Positions 27,691 to 36,823 of a stretch of 64,000 bases of DNA are shown here, piece after piece (position 1 is the stretch's first letter; every line of letters begins with the position of its first letter). A program made the position numbers and the translations under genes. This DNA comes from an uncultured Johnsonella sp. (lineage in GTDB: Bacteria > Bacillota > Clostridia > Lachnospirales > Lachnospiraceae). The stretch spans positions 37,567 to 101,566 of the forward strand of contig CALBCM010000014.1 of assembly GCA_937927235.1 (NCBI GenBank). The letters run 5' to 3'. Below the pieces are notes generated by a model, which saw only the letters and a list, made by a program, of their open reading frames with translations, was not told the origin of the DNA and did not search any database.

Positions 27691-28403
27691 TATTTTCTCC
27701 TCTTATTTATTTTTTTATCCTCATCCTTATCAGGCAGGACCGCAAGCACCGGAACATCAAGATATTTTGCCACATCATCCTCGGTTTTAATTGAGTCATC
27801 AAGGATATTTTGAATCACTGTGACAGCTACAACAAGCATAATGCCCAAGGCTGCACCCAGGGCTGCATTTTTCTTAGTGTGCGGGCTGGTTTTATTCTGA
27901 GGAATTTCTCCATCTTCTATAATTTTCGGAGGAACCATCTCCATCAAATCTCCTATATAAGCTGAGGCAGTTTCTGCCACTGCATCAACTATCTTTTTAG
28001 ACATTTCAGGGTCCCCGTCAACTATCGAAAGTAAAAGTATCCTCGTATCAGCAGGATTTTCGACTGTAAGTTTCTTTTTAAGCTCTTTATAGGTAATATC
28101 CAGATTAAGTGTAGCTATCACCTTCAGAAGAACCGGACGGCTCGATATAATTATCTTATAATCTTTAGTCAGCTGGCTTCCTATCTGCAAATCTGCAAGA
28201 GAGGTAAGCGTTGTTTCTTTTGAAAACACATAAAGCATAGCTGTAGATGTATACTGAGGCTGCAATATAAAATAGCTGTAGGTCCCAAACACTCCAAAGC
28301 CTACAATAGCCGCAAAAATCAGTATTAGAATTCTCTTTTTTAAAATATATAAGATTTCAAAAATATTAAGCTGTATTTCCCCTTCATTTATCCTATTCTC
28401 CAT
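27690..28403 (-). CDS. Wzz/CpsC-type chain-length regulator and kinase activator
   Basis: About 237 residues, with a membrane segment at about 30-52 (ILILIFAAIVGFGVFG), an extracellular loop and a second membrane segment near 190-212 (AALGAALGIMLVVAVTVIQ). The cytoplasmic tail ends in lysines and arginines and activates the BY-kinase. The loop motif LTSLADLQIGSQLTKDYKII and the start (LNIFEILYILKKRIL) are typical of CpsC/CapA. The start is ATG at 28401-28403 or GTG at 28412; neither has a strong SD. It is the first gene of the capsule operon. Confidence 0.9.
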   Translation of the reverse strand: MENRINEGEIQLNIFEILYILKKRILILIFAAIVGFGVFGTYSYFILQPQYTSTAMLYVFSKETTLTSLADLQIGSQLTKDYKIIISSRPVLLKVIATLNLDITYKELKKKLTVENPADTRILLLSIVDGDPEMSKKIVDAVAETASAYIGDLMEMVPPKIIEDGEIPQNKTSPHTKKNAALGAALGIMLVVAVTVIQNILDDSIKTEDDVAKYLDVPVLAVLPDKDEDKKINKRRK

Positions 28404-28452
28404 CTTAAACACTACTTAAAAGCATGGACAGACAATATCAATATATAATTTA

Positions 28453-28481
28453 TTGACATCATTTTTTATCTTCAATATAAG
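28453..28481 (+). promoter_or_regulatory. Near-consensus promoter in the plus direction
   Basis: TTGACA (28453-28458) is followed after exactly 17 bases by TATAAG (28476-28481). It points away from the capsule operon and sits about 760 bases before the next plus-strand start. It could give a long 5' leader for that gene or a separate non-coding RNA. No reading frame follows closely. Confidence 0.4.
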
Positions 28482-28682
28482 TACATAACAAAATAAGCAG
28501 TACAATAAATACATCATTTCTAATTTCTATGATGAGTCTATATATACTGTCAGACTTTATTTTCAGATATTCTGCCCGGCAGCATCTCCTTTCCTCTATT
28601 CTTAGTATTATTCAGAACCGCTGTTCTTTATTCTGCTAAATACATATTTAAACACCTTGTGCATTATTATACAGAATTATCA

Positions 28683-28955
28683 TCAAGTTCCTTTAGTTTC
28701 CCCTTTTACACAGACCAACAACCTTCTCAAATCTGCAATTACAGGAATATATCTGCCATCTAAAAAATCTTTGACCGAGGTCAATACACTTATTTATATT
28801 AAATTCAACAAGTACATAATGACTCCCTAGCAACTGTTACAAGTTTCCCCTCTCCAAGAAGTTCAATGGTAGCATTGCCGTAGAATATCTCCTGATTTAA
28901 GCCCAACTTCAGCTCATAGTTTTTATTATAAATCAGCTCATATAAAATTACAAGT
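28683..28955 (-). pseudogene. Protein-like remnants in the capsule operon leader
   Basis: Two minus-strand frames read like protein rather than noise. The first (about 28955-28805) contains LYELIYNKNYELKLGLNQ and GNATIELLGEGKLVTVARES before a TGA. The second (about 28800-28683) contains VKDFLDGRYIPVIADLRR before two TGA codons. The frames differ, so a decayed gene is the simplest reading. I do not recognise the family. Confidence 0.35.
28925..28953 (-). promoter_or_regulatory. Candidate promoter of the capsule operon
   Basis: Minus-strand TTGTAA (28953-28948) and a perfect TATAAT (28930-28925) lie 17 bases apart. If used, the capsule operon has a leader of about 510 bases, long enough for processive antitermination or an RNA switch. 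The promoter lies inside the first protein-like remnant, so overlap by chance is possible. Confidence 0.45.
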
Positions 28956-29237
28956 CTGTTTCACAAGTTAAATCATTTTACAAAAATCGACAGTTCTTTG
29001 TCATTATTTTTTAAAATTTTATTTATTAAAAATGACACTCACTAAGGTAATATAACGGCACAAAAGAATTTTTACTGACAGAATAAACGGCTTTTAAAAT
29101 AAATATTGATTTACAAATAACAGCTGCTTAAGGCTGATCTTTTTGTTTATTTTGCTGAATTAACAAATAGCCTGATGTATGAGCTACATTTTTGTTATAT
29201 AATATTAGTGAACATTCCATTTTAATAGGGGGGCTTT

Positions 29238-30887
29238 ATGGACAATAATATAAATAATAACGGCAATAATTTTAATACGAATTTTGATAATTCCGGCAGT
29301 GCGCCTTTTTGCGTATACTGCGGTACCGCGGCTAGACCCGACGATGAGTTTTGCAGCTGCTGCGGAAAAAAGCTTACTTTAAACAGCAATATGCAGTCTG
29401 AATACCCTGAGAATGACTTTCCGGAGGAGCCTACACAGAATATGAACCCATATCACAATCAAAATATGGACTCCTACAACATACCTGGCCGGAATCAAGG
29501 CACAAATTATAATATGTTTAATCAGAATCAGGCTACGGGCTCATATAATACACCTAATCAAAACTATAGCTCCTATCAGGAGCAAAGCTATAATACTCAG
29601 TACCAGAGCCCTTCTCAGTTTTCAGACTCTGCTTATTCGGGCAGTCAGGCTCCGTCGGGCGGATACTCTCAATATGGAACCGGAGCAGCTCAAAGAAATA
29701 ATAAGCTTCCTTTTATAATTGGAGGAAGTCTGGTCGGTGTCATAGCTATTGCAGCTGCCGGCTTTTTCGGCTATAAATATTTGCATGCTTCAAATTCAAA
29801 CAAGTCAAATGTCTCAAGCAAAGAATCTTCAGGCAAAGCGGAAAAGCCTGCAAAAATTGATTCTAAAGACATGACTTTCAGTGTGGAGTACGGAAATTAT
29901 CCTGAATCAAAGTTTTCGGAAAAGAATATGCGCTCCATAGCCAGCGATTTAGGCGATTACACTGAATACAGCTTTAAAAAATACGATACAAAAGATGATA
30001 TGCTTATCTATAAAGCCTATGATGATGCTAAAGAGCTTTCAGGCGTACTGATTGGTATTGACGGCACTAAGGAATGGTACTTTTTATCAGGCTTTGATGA
30101 CAGCAGTAAAAATTCATTTATTGAAAACATGGATTCATTCCTGTCAAACAATATAATTTATTCAGATAACACACTTTCTTCAAAGGAGAGCAATGCACTG
30201 AAGGCTGCCGGTTACACTACAGAATTTGTCTGTGATAATCTTAAGCTGTACATGGCTTCTGATATTAATCAATATGATTTTGACATTGACAGTGATGACA
30301 GCACAATTATTGAAGAAACAAAGGGAGGAAAAACCTTCTTTACGACAAATGATGATTCCATTCCCGATAAGGATAAGAAGCTTGTCATTTCAGCCTTTTT
30401 TGCCGGAGAGGGTGGCAGTGCTGTAGCTGAAGCAAGTAAAGAAAGCTCGACAGAGGCTCTAACGACAACTCAGGCACCTACTCCTGCCGAAACTCCGGCG
30501 ACACAGCCTGCACCGCCACCTACACCTGCTCCAACAGCACCACCGCAGACACAGATTGTAACTGTGCCGGTTCCGGTTCCGGTCTATAATTACGGAGATT
30601 ATTACGATTATAATGACGGGGCTTATTATGTATTCCCGGAAAGCTCCAGCGAGTATCTTGATGAAGCAGAGGTAAGAGCTATCAGCTCTGACCAGACATT
30701 GATTCGTATAGCTATAAATGAGATTTATGCAAGACATGGAAGGCGCTTCAATGACCAGGGACTCCAGGCATATTTTGATTCAATGCCTTGGTACAGCGGT
30801 ACTGTAGCACCCGACAATTTCAGCGACAAGGTTTTTAATCGTTATGAAAAAAAGAATATTGAGCTTTTAAGTAAATATAAGAAATAG
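29238..30887 (+). CDS. Zinc-ribbon membrane protein with extracellular YARHG domain
   Basis: The 549-residue protein has an N-terminal zinc ribbon (CVYCG at 25-29 and CSCCG at 39-43). A Gln/Asn/Tyr-rich linker follows to about residue 150, then one membrane segment near 158-180 (LPFIIGGSLVGVIAIAAAG). Beyond it lies an extracellular region of about 230 residues, then a Thr/Pro/Ala-rich linker (about 395-440). A YARHG domain (EIYARHGRRFNDQGLQAYF) closes the protein. YARHG domains occur in secreted or anchored proteins of Gram-positive bacteria and are thought to bind cell-surface material. The SD GGGGGG precedes the ATG. It is monocistronic, and the precise role is unknown. Confidence 0.85.
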   Translation: MDNNINNNGNNFNTNFDNSGSAPFCVYCGTAARPDDEFCSCCGKKLTLNSNMQSEYPENDFPEEPTQNMNPYHNQNMDSYNIPGRNQGTNYNMFNQNQATGSYNTPNQNYSSYQEQSYNTQYQSPSQFSDSAYSGSQAPSGGYSQYGTGAAQRNNKLPFIIGGSLVGVIAIAAAGFFGYKYLHASNSNKSNVSSKESSGKAEKPAKIDSKDMTFSVEYGNYPESKFSEKNMRSIASDLGDYTEYSFKKYDTKDDMLIYKAYDDAKELSGVLIGIDGTKEWYFLSGFDDSSKNSFIENMDSFLSNNIIYSDNTLSSKESNALKAAGYTTEFVCDNLKLYMASDINQYDFDIDSDDSTIIEETKGGKTFFTTNDDSIPDKDKKLVISAFFAGEGGSAVAEASKESSTEALTTTQAPTPAETPATQPAPPPTPAPTAPPQTQIVTVPVPVPVYNYGDYYDYNDGAYYVFPESSSEYLDEAEVRAISSDQTLIRIAINEIYARHGRRFNDQGLQAYFDSMPWYSGTVAPDNFSDKVFNRYEKKNIELLSKYKK

Positions 30888-30929
30888 GCTTTTTTCCCTT
30901 TTGTCAATTTTCATTTTCACACGAAAAGA

Positions 30930-30973
30930 AGCTATTGCAAAACAGGTAAACGATCACCTGTTTTGCAACAGCT
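30930..30973. terminator. Long hairpin between convergent genes
   Basis: AGCT plus a 13-bp stem (TTGCAAAACAGGT/ACCTGTTTTGCAA) around an 8-base loop lies between the YARHG gene (plus) and malQ (minus). No U-tract follows on either side. The position supports bidirectional termination or 3' end protection. Confidence 0.5.
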
Positions 30974-30980
30974 CCGGCTG

Positions 30981-32519
30981 CTAATTAAGCCTTTTATAGA
31001 GTATAAGCATCTTTCTTATCCTTTGGGCAAGCTCCTTATTAAAAGCTTTTCTGCCTGCTCTCCATTTCCAGTTTATTCCCACCGTAGAGGGAGTGTTCAT
31101 CCTTGCTTCACTTCCAAGCCCTAAAAAATCCTGGGCCTGTATTATACAGGTATCAGCTACCGTAGCAAGCAAAGCGGCTATAATATCCCAATGAATCTCG
31201 GTATCCTCTTTTATTCTCAGATAAGCCCTGGCATAATCTATATCTTCTTCTAAAGCTGAAGCAAACCAGCCGCATAAGGTATCATTGTCATGGGTGCCTG
31301 TATAAGCTACACAATTTCTTACAAAATTATGCGGGAGATACTCCTCTGCCGAGGAATCTCGGCTGTCAAATGCCATTTCAATAATTTTCATGCCCGGAAA
31401 TCCGCTCTCCTGCAAAAGCTGTTTAACCTCCTCGGTTAAGAAGCCTAAATCCTCAGCTATAATGCTTTTGGGACCTGAATGCTCATAAAGCGCATTAAAA
31501 AGCTTCATACCCGGTCCTTTTTTCCACCTGCCCCTTAAGGCATCTCCACTTTTATAAGGAATCGCATAGTAAGATTCAAATCCTCTGAAATGGTCGATCC
31601 TCAGCACATCATACATAGTGCAAAGATATTCTATGCGCCTTATCCACCACGAGAAATTATCCTGCTCCATAGCTTCCCAGTCATATAAAGGGTTGCCCCA
31701 CAGCTGCCCTTCTTTTGAAAAATTATCAGGAGGGCAGCCCGAAACCTCTTTAGGCAGCATATTCTCAGCAAGCTGAAACAGCTTAGGCTCCTGCCAGACA
31801 TCAACACTGTCAAGCGATACATAGATGGGCAAATCTCCTATTATACTTATGTTTTTGCTTTGAGCATAATCCTTCAGCTCGTACCACTGCCTGAAAAACA
31901 GATATTGTATGACTTTATGAAATTCTATCGTTTCTATATTTGAGAGTGCAAATTTGCTGACTGATTCGGATTCAAAAGCTCTGTAGTCCTCCTCCCAATC
32001 ATACCAGCTCCTGCCTTGATTACAGTCCTTAAGTGCCATAAAAAGCGCATAGGAATCCAGCCAGAAGGAATTGTCCTTACAAAACCTTTTGTAGGATTTT
32101 TGTATTTTAAATTCAGCTTTATGGTTTATAAATTTAGAAATAAAATTATCTGCTGCTTTTTTTAAGAGCTTATTTCTTTCTTTATATAATTTTCCGTAAT
32201 CTACACTCTTGCTGTCCTCCTCCATATCCGGACAGTCCTTATAATTGAGAAGCCCCATATCGCAAAGCAAGTCAATGTCTATAAAATAAGGATTGCCGGC
32301 ATATACACAGCAGCTTTGATAGGGAGAATCTCCATAGCTTGTAGGGCACACCGGCAGAAGCTGCCAATATGCCATACCTGATTCTTTTAAAAAGTCTATG
32401 AATTGATAGGCCTGTCTTCCCATAGTGCCTATCCCATAAGGTGAAGGAAGCGAAGATATGTGCAGCAGCACTCCGCAGCGCCTGCCCGCTTCTGCTTTAT
32501 ATTCTGATTTACTTTTCAA
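30981..32519 (-). CDS. malQ: 4-alpha-glucanotransferase (amylomaltase)
   Basis: A 512-residue GH77 enzyme that disproportionates maltodextrins. Seen are GVLLHISSLPSPYGIGTMG near residue 17, QLLPVCPTSYGDSPYQS near 55, the nucleophile Asp in VLRIDHFRGFESYYAIP near 305, the acid/base Glu in IIAEDLGFLTEEV near 355 and the third acid in YTGTHDNDTLCGW near 405. All catalytic residues are present and the length is normal. It is the last gene of the maltodextrin operon and overlaps the lacI-type gene by 11 bases. Its role is to lengthen imported maltose and maltotriose for phosphorylase. Confidence 0.95.
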   Translation of the reverse strand: MKSKSEYKAEAGRRCGVLLHISSLPSPYGIGTMGRQAYQFIDFLKESGMAYWQLLPVCPTSYGDSPYQSCCVYAGNPYFIDIDLLCDMGLLNYKDCPDMEEDSKSVDYGKLYKERNKLLKKAADNFISKFINHKAEFKIQKSYKRFCKDNSFWLDSYALFMALKDCNQGRSWYDWEEDYRAFESESVSKFALSNIETIEFHKVIQYLFFRQWYELKDYAQSKNISIIGDLPIYVSLDSVDVWQEPKLFQLAENMLPKEVSGCPPDNFSKEGQLWGNPLYDWEAMEQDNFSWWIRRIEYLCTMYDVLRIDHFRGFESYYAIPYKSGDALRGRWKKGPGMKLFNALYEHSGPKSIIAEDLGFLTEEVKQLLQESGFPGMKIIEMAFDSRDSSAEEYLPHNFVRNCVAYTGTHDNDTLCGWFASALEEDIDYARAYLRIKEDTEIHWDIIAALLATVADTCIIQAQDFLGLGSEARMNTPSTVGINWKWRAGRKAFNKELAQRIRKMLILYKRLN

Positions 32520-33546
32520 ATAATAATTCCCTGCCTTTGCTATACTTTACTCTGGCACTGCTGCCTCTTTTTTGAAAGCTGAAAGGCACAAGAGTATGCT
32601 CTGCCTCTTTTCCGTCTATACATTTAATAAGTACATTAAAACTGTATTCGGCTATTTCGGACATAGGCTGCTTAATAGTTGTAAGCATGGGATTAAGATA
32701 TTTTCCCATTTCAATCCCATCAAAGCCTACTACCGAAATATCCTCAGGTATCTCAAGCCCTGCCTCTCTTACCGCTCTCATCGCTCCTATAGCCATTACA
32801 TCCGACATTGCAAATACCGCACTTAATTCAGAATATTTTTCAAGCAGCTTCTTCATCGCAGTATAGCCTCCGCGCATTGAAAAACAAGTACTCTCATACT
32901 GGCGCTCAGGATTAAACTTAATCTTATTTTCCCTAAATGCCTCAATTATGCCGAGATACCTTTCCTGTGAGGGACTGCTTTTATCCATGCTACCTCCTAT
33001 CACACTTATATTTCTGTGTCCAAGCTTTATCAGATGCCCTATAGCCTGCTTTGCTCCCGCCTTATCATCCACACATACTCCGGCAAGATGAGCAAAGCCA
33101 AGTGTTTTTGCAGAATTCGCCACCATCACACAGGGTATTTTGATATAGGCGAAGCTCTCTCTAAAATACTTTTCATTGCTTCCTAAAAATAAAATTCCCT
33201 TTGGCTGTCTCTCCTGAATCAGCTTGATGGCAAATTCGACCTCATTGGCTTCTTCCTCTATGTAATGTATCAGACAGTCATATTTTTCCTTATATATAAG
33301 CTCCTGAAGCTTTTCAACTATAGAAGAAAACAGCATATTACTGGCTCCCTTTACTATAATAGCCACTGCCATATAATCAGTCTGCTTAAGATGTTTTGCA
33401 TTACTGTTTATATGGAAGCGATATTTTTCGGCTATCTCAAGCACTCTCCTTTTAGCTCTTACAGATACTCCGGCACGATTATTAAGCACTCTTGAAACAG
33501 TACCTACTGAATACCCTGCTTCTGCTGCAATATCTTTTATATTCAT
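32509..33546 (-). CDS. LacI-family regulator of the maltodextrin operon
   Basis: A 345-residue repressor with the N-terminal helix-turn-helix and hinge (IKDIAAEAGYSVGTVSRVLNN, then AKHLKQ) and a periplasmic-binding-protein-like effector domain (VCVDDKAGAKQAIGHLIKLGH, SVVGFDGIEMGKYLNPMLTT). It lies between the permease genes and malQ. A palindrome typical of LacI-family operators lies at 36824-36839, just downstream of the operon promoter, so this protein is the likely repressor of its own operon. The effector is probably a maltodextrin. Competition with CcpA at the same site is possible. Confidence 0.9.
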   Translation of the reverse strand: MNIKDIAAEAGYSVGTVSRVLNNRAGVSVRAKRRVLEIAEKYRFHINSNAKHLKQTDYMAVAIIVKGASNMLFSSIVEKLQELIYKEKYDCLIHYIEEEANEVEFAIKLIQERQPKGILFLGSNEKYFRESFAYIKIPCVMVANSAKTLGFAHLAGVCVDDKAGAKQAIGHLIKLGHRNISVIGGSMDKSSPSQERYLGIIEAFRENKIKFNPERQYESTCFSMRGGYTAMKKLLEKYSELSAVFAMSDVMAIGAMRAVREAGLEIPEDISVVGFDGIEMGKYLNPMLTTIKQPMSEIAEYSFNVLIKCIDGKEAEHTLVPFSFQKRGSSARVKYSKGRELLFEK

Positions 33547-33566
33547 ATTTAAAACTCCTAATACTA

Positions 33567-34430
33567 CTAGCCCTTAACTGCACCTGAGGCAACACCCTTG
33601 ATAATATGCTTCTGGCATGCCAGATATAAAATTATTACAGGTATAACTGCCATAGTAAGCGCTGCCATTATAGCTCCCATATCCACCTTTCCATAGCTTC
33701 CCTTCATATATTGCACCACTATAGACACTGTTCTGTATTTATTAATATCAAGTACAAGATACGGAAGCAGGAAGTCATTCCATATCCACATAGTTTCCAG
33801 TATTCCGACTGATATATAGGTGGGCTTCATAATTGGAAGCACTACTAAAAAGAAGGTCTGCAGCGGTGTGCAGCCATCTATCATGGCAGCTTCTTCTATC
33901 TCCACAGGGATTGACTTAACAAAGCCACAGAACATAAACACTGCAAGCCCCGCTCCAAACCCAAGATAAACTATAATCAGCCCCCAGGGAGTATTAAGTC
34001 TCATACGGTCTGCTATAAGGGAAAGAGTAAACATAACCATCTGAAAGGGTACCACCATAGAGAAAATGCAAAGGAAATAGATTGCCTTTGTCACTTTATT
34101 TTTAACTCTCATTAAAAACCAGGCACACATTGAGGTGCATATAAGAATTACAAGCACTGAAAATACTGTAATAAATACTGTCCAGCCTACTGATTTTAAA
34201 AATCCGTACTTGTCTATAGCCTGCATATAGTTTGCACCGCCGGCAAAGGATTTTGCATCCGGAAAGCTAAATATATTCAAATTTATAAAGGCTTTCTTTT
34301 TTAAGGAATTTACAAAAACCACTACTATAGGCGCTACATAAAATAAGCTTACTACTGCAAAAAATACAGTTCCAATTGTACTTAACAATTTCTTTTTTGA
34401 AGCTGTGTTTTCCATTTTATCATTTGACAT
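33567..34430 (-). CDS. Maltodextrin-type ABC permease (MalG-like)
   Basis: The 287-residue membrane protein has six hydrophobic segments and the EAA loop EEAAMIDGCTPLQTFFLVVLP near residue 180 that docks the shared ATPase. N-terminal segments and the ending (KHIIKGVASGAVKG) fit the MalG class. It forms a heterodimer with the MalF-like protein (coding regions share a base at 34430). No ATPase gene is in this operon, so a general MsmK-type ATPase encoded elsewhere is expected. Confidence 0.92.
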   Translation of the reverse strand: MSNDKMENTASKKKLLSTIGTVFFAVVSLFYVAPIVVVFVNSLKKKAFINLNIFSFPDAKSFAGGANYMQAIDKYGFLKSVGWTVFITVFSVLVILICTSMCAWFLMRVKNKVTKAIYFLCIFSMVVPFQMVMFTLSLIADRMRLNTPWGLIIVYLGFGAGLAVFMFCGFVKSIPVEIEEAAMIDGCTPLQTFFLVVLPIMKPTYISVGILETMWIWNDFLLPYLVLDINKYRTVSIVVQYMKGSYGKVDMGAIMAALTMAVIPVIILYLACQKHIIKGVASGAVKG

Positions 34431-35272
34431 TACTGCTGCACCTCCCTTGAGCGTGTAATTCTAAGCTGTAAAAGACCTATAAATACTACTATTGCAAAAA
34501 ATATAACTGCCTTTGCCTGACCTACACCTTCCCAGCCTGTACGCCCGTAAAAGGTATCATAAATATTCAGTGCAAGCATCTCTGAAAGGTGTGCAGGCTC
34601 TCCCTTGGTAAGTGCGAGGTTTTGGTCAAACAGCTTAAAATTACCTGTAAGCGCTAAGAAAGTACATATTGTTATAGAAGGCATCATCATAGGCAAAGTA
34701 ACCGAAACAAGCCTTTGCCAGGCATTAGCCCCATCTATCTGTGCCGCTTCTATAACATCTCCGGGTATCGCCTGCAGACCTGCTATATAAATAATCATCA
34801 TATAGCCTATCTGCTGCCAGGCTACAAGTATTACAAGACCTGCAAAGCCTATCCACTCATTTAACGCCAGTGCCATATTGTAGCGTGAAAGTATTGCACT
34901 GAAGATCAGCTGCCAAATATATCCCAAAACTATGCCTCCTATAAGATTAGGCATAAAAAACACGGTTCTGAATATATTGGTTCCTTTTAGCTTTTGGGTC
35001 AGTGCAAGAGCTATGGCAAAAGCTATTACGTTTACCAGTATGAGTGATACTATAGTAAACAGTGATGTATACATAAAAGCATGGCGAAACATACTGTCCC
35101 CGAATGCCTTTATATAATTTGTAATTCCTACAAATTTTGCATCTGTAACTGTAGTAAACTCACATAAGGACAGCCACAGTCCCATTATAAACGGAGCTAC
35201 AAAGCCTATGCAAAAAGCTGCAAATGTAGGTATTACGAAAATCGGAAAATAACGCTTAATGGCTTTTTCCAT
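34430..35272 (-). CDS. Maltodextrin-type ABC permease (MalF-like)
   Basis: The start at 35270-35272 is chosen because AAAGGGGGTT lies just upstream; a longer frame to 35314 runs into the upstream hairpin. The 280-residue product has six membrane segments and an EAA loop (VIEAAQIDGANAWQRLVSVT) near 180. It pairs with the MalG-like protein. Its mRNA lies after a strong hairpin (35307-35359) that may lower expression relative to the binding protein. Confidence 0.92.
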   Translation of the reverse strand: MEKAIKRYFPIFVIPTFAAFCIGFVAPFIMGLWLSLCEFTTVTDAKFVGITNYIKAFGDSMFRHAFMYTSLFTIVSLILVNVIAFAIALALTQKLKGTNIFRTVFFMPNLIGGIVLGYIWQLIFSAILSRYNMALALNEWIGFAGLVILVAWQQIGYMMIIYIAGLQAIPGDVIEAAQIDGANAWQRLVSVTLPMMMPSITICTFLALTGNFKLFDQNLALTKGEPAHLSEMLALNIYDTFYGRTGWEGVGQAKAVIFFAIVVFIGLLQLRITRSREVQQ

Positions 35273-35306
35273 TTTATATAACCCCCTTTCAGTATGTAAA
35301 TATATA

Positions 35307-35359
35307 AAGGGCACATGAAAGAGTTTTATAAATGCTATAATTTACTTTTATGTGCCCTT
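35307..35359 (-). terminator. Intra-operon hairpin between binding protein and permease genes
   Basis: A 10-bp perfect stem AAGGGCACAT/ATGTGCCCTT, extended by a few pairs, encloses a loop of about 33 bases. It lies after the solute-binding protein gene. Similar elements commonly give partial termination or protect the upstream mRNA, so the binding protein is made in excess over the permease. The U-tract is weak (TTTATATATTT). Confidence 0.55.
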
Positions 35360-35450
35360 AGTTTTATTATTTTATATGTGTGTAATAGTGTGATTAAATC
35401 CCCTATTTATAGCTGTGGGAGCTTTTTATCAGTAATAGCTTCAGCCTGCT

Positions 35451-36791
35451 TTATTCAGTCTTTGCGGCTGCCGCCTCTGTTGCCCAGCCATCTACAAATG
35501 CTTTAACTACTTCATCCCATTTTGCGTCCTTTTGGTCGGCTGCATAAGCGGTAAGTGCTGAACCTACTCCATTTTTCCAGGTTTCTGAAGGCATGGTCGA
35601 GAAAGTCCATGAAACAGGCTTAAATCCCTTTTCCACATATTCATTTGCAATATTTACAAGAGGATTGCTGGAAGTCAGGTTTTTCTTAAACGGTATTACA
35701 AAGCCCATTCCTGAGGCTCCTGAAGGCATAGCACCCTCTGCACCGCAGAGTGCCTTTGCTCCTGTATCTGAGGTTACACACCAATTTATAAAATCAAGTG
35801 TTGCTTTAATATCCTCAGGTGAAGCATTTTTATTTACACACCAGTAGTTTTCAGTGCCTGTGCAAAGTCCTTGCTTATCTTCGCCCTCAACACCTATATA
35901 GATAGGAAGCATACCGAGATTGTCATCTCCAATATCAGCTATATCATTATATGCCCAGGTACCGTTCTGATAAAATACTGCCTGACCTGTAGAAAATTCA
36001 GCAGTTGCATCGTCAGCAGTCTTAGTTGAAATAACTGAAGGGTCGGTAGTTGAATTATTTATATAGAGATCCCAAATTTTTCTGTAATTATCAAGGTAGG
36101 TTCCCTTGATAGCCTTAGTATTATCTATGCCGTCCTTCTGGTATTCATAGTATATAGGCAGATTGGCAAGATGGGTTTTAAATCTCCAGTCCGAGGATTT
36201 ATCCATACCTGCTGAGGTAAATGCACTGAAGCCAAGCTCAGCTTTTCTCGCCGTGATATCTTCTGCCACTTTTTTCAAATCGTCAAAGTTCTTAATATCG
36301 TCCTGAGTATAGCCTGCTTTTTGAAGCAGCTCCTTATTGTAAATAATTCCATAGGTTTCCACTACATAAGGCACTGCCAAAACTGCATCTCCCTCCTTAA
36401 GCAGGAAATCTTCATTGGTCAGCTCTTTAAGTATGTCGCTTCCTGCAAGGTCATAGCAATAGTCTTTCCATACTGCAAGTCTTACTGGTCCGTTTACCTG
36501 AAAGAGAGTAGGTGCACCGGTCTTTGAAATCTCTGATTTAAGTGTAGGCTCATACTGTCCCGAAGCGGCAGTAATTACCTTAACAGGTACACCGGTTTCT
36601 TTTGTATAAAGCTTTGCAAGCTCCTGCCACTGCTCGTCGGCTTCAGGTTTAAAATTCAGATAGTAAACCGAGCCGCTGCCTGATTTTGCAGCCTCTGTAC
36701 CTGAGCTGCTTCCCCCGCCGCCTGAGCAGCCAGCTAAAGCTGACACTAAAGCAAGCGATGCAGCTGCACAAACCAAAAATCTTTTTTTCAT
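35451..36791 (-). CDS. Maltodextrin-type solute-binding lipoprotein
   Basis: A 446-residue family 1 extracellular binding protein. The signal peptide ends in lipobox LAGC with Cys22 as lipid anchor, followed by a Gly/Ser-rich linker. The body has the usual pattern (YLNFKPEADEQWQELAKLY near 45, YYLA-type aromatic residues, and an EKGFKPVSWTF region near the C-terminus). It captures oligosaccharides outside the membrane and delivers them to the MalF/MalG-like permease. The first gene of the operon, it has an AAGGAGGC site. Maltodextrin is inferred from malQ; other glucans are possible. Confidence 0.92.
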   Translation of the reverse strand: MKKRFLVCAAASLALVSALAGCSGGGGSSSGTEAAKSGSGSVYYLNFKPEADEQWQELAKLYTKETGVPVKVITAASGQYEPTLKSEISKTGAPTLFQVNGPVRLAVWKDYCYDLAGSDILKELTNEDFLLKEGDAVLAVPYVVETYGIIYNKELLQKAGYTQDDIKNFDDLKKVAEDITARKAELGFSAFTSAGMDKSSDWRFKTHLANLPIYYEYQKDGIDNTKAIKGTYLDNYRKIWDLYINNSTTDPSVISTKTADDATAEFSTGQAVFYQNGTWAYNDIADIGDDNLGMLPIYIGVEGEDKQGLCTGTENYWCVNKNASPEDIKATLDFINWCVTSDTGAKALCGAEGAMPSGASGMGFVIPFKKNLTSSNPLVNIANEYVEKGFKPVSWTFSTMPSETWKNGVGSALTAYAADQKDAKWDEVVKAFVDGWATEAAAAKTE

Positions 36792-36823
36792 AATAAAAGC
36801 CTCCTTTTAGTAAAAAATCTTAG

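Larger units (their letters stand above)
28413..29237. other. Long intergenic region between the capsule operon and the YARHG gene
   Basis: An 825-base region between divergent genes. It holds a candidate promoter for the capsule operon (28925-28953, minus), a plus-strand promoter-like element (28453-28481), a palindrome TTGACC-GA-GGTCAA at 28771-28784 and two stretches of protein-like reading frame on the minus strand. A likely -10 box for the plus-strand gene is TATAAT at 29198-29203, with no good -35. No tRNA or known riboswitch was recognised. Confidence 0.6.

Noticed and set aside
30459..30737. Minus-strand frame rich in Arg and Cys inside the YARHG gene
   Set aside because: It is the antisense of the Thr/Pro linker, and the low-complexity product is an artefact of the repeats.
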